A stretch of DNA of 20,952 bases. Source: a virus. Where the stretch lies: positions 1 to 20,952 of IMG/VR virus record IMGVR_UViG_3300012920_000349; one strand, 5' to 3'. Under the pieces are notes generated by a model. The model searched no databases, was not told the origin of the DNA, and saw nothing but the letters and a program-made list of their open reading frames with translations. This document shows positions 20,901-20,952 of this stretch, piece by piece. Numbering within the stretch: position 1 is the first letter of the stretch; each line of letters starts with the position of its first letter. A program made the position numbers and the translations under genes.

Positions 20901-20952
20901 TTACATTTCCTCTACTGTTTCTATTGGTATATTTATAGCGGGTGTTAATGAA
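20901..20952 (-). CDS. C-terminal end of an upstream gene, partial
   Basis: The last 16 codons (SLTPAINIPIETVEEM, then TAA at 20903-20901) of a minus-strand gene entering from the right edge, in frame from the window boundary. It ends 2 nt before the next ATG and supplies that gene's GAGG box. It presumably belongs to the same virion operon. Too little is visible to name it. Confidence 0.55.
   Translation of the reverse strand, partial: SLTPAINIPIETVEEM

Noticed and set aside
1-20952. tRNA genes, CRISPR arrays and insertion sequences
   Set aside because: I looked for T-arm-like sequence, regularly spaced repeats and transposase motifs and saw none; small or degenerate ones could be missed by eye.

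Overview
The window is A+T-rich, almost gapless and coded in short overlapping genes. It looks like part of a tailed bacteriophage or prophage. A tyrosine integrase makes it temperate or temperate-derived. The tail, ejection and S74 proteins fit a short-tailed (podovirus-like) marine phage. An alphaproteobacterial host is an inference only, resting on base composition, the general look of the structural proteins (similar to my recollection of SAR11/SAR116 phages) and a Coq4-type protein tied to ubiquinone metabolism. No tRNA, rRNA, CRISPR array or insertion sequence was seen.

Layout. (1) 1-89, minus strand: the start of a ParB-like gene running off the left edge. (2) 164-2500, plus strand: a promoter and eight overlapping small genes around a DNA methyltransferase, including four microgenes of 50-54 codons (one very basic, one a membrane protein). 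(3) 2486-4775, minus strand: eight small proteins of unknown function, headed by a promoter with two palindromes at 4790-4849. (4) 4860-10563, minus strand: the replication/recombination module. In transcription order it holds an excisionase-like HTH protein, a RecB/Cas4-type nuclease, a coiled-coil protein, a Sak4-like ATPase, a small protein, an SSB-like protein with an acidic IPF tail, a zinc-finger-like protein, a Toprim primase-helicase, a 141-bp palindrome-rich gap that could be an origin, and a winged-helix protein with a TTG start. (5) 10564-10626: a compact divergent control region with a good sigma70-type promoter wrapped in nested inverted and tandem repeats. (6) 10627-11937: a DUF3310-type protein (plus) converging on the integrase (minus). 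(7) 11983-20952, minus strand: a PD-(D/E)XK nuclease whose start appears frameshifted, then ejection/internal virion proteins, an S74 chaperone-tailed protein, small virion or lysis-related proteins, a tail nozzle/stopper-like protein, a Coq4-like protein, an unknown beta-rich protein and the last codons of another gene.

How the genes fit together: the minus-strand module (4) supplies DNA replication and single-strand-annealing recombination, the integrase and HTH protein give integration/excision, and module (7) builds the virion. The oddest items are the Coq4-like protein inside the virion operon, the apparent +1 frameshift at the nuclease start, the three promoter regions with palindromes, and a roughly threefold excess of GATC sites. 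No CI-type repressor is recognisable in the window.
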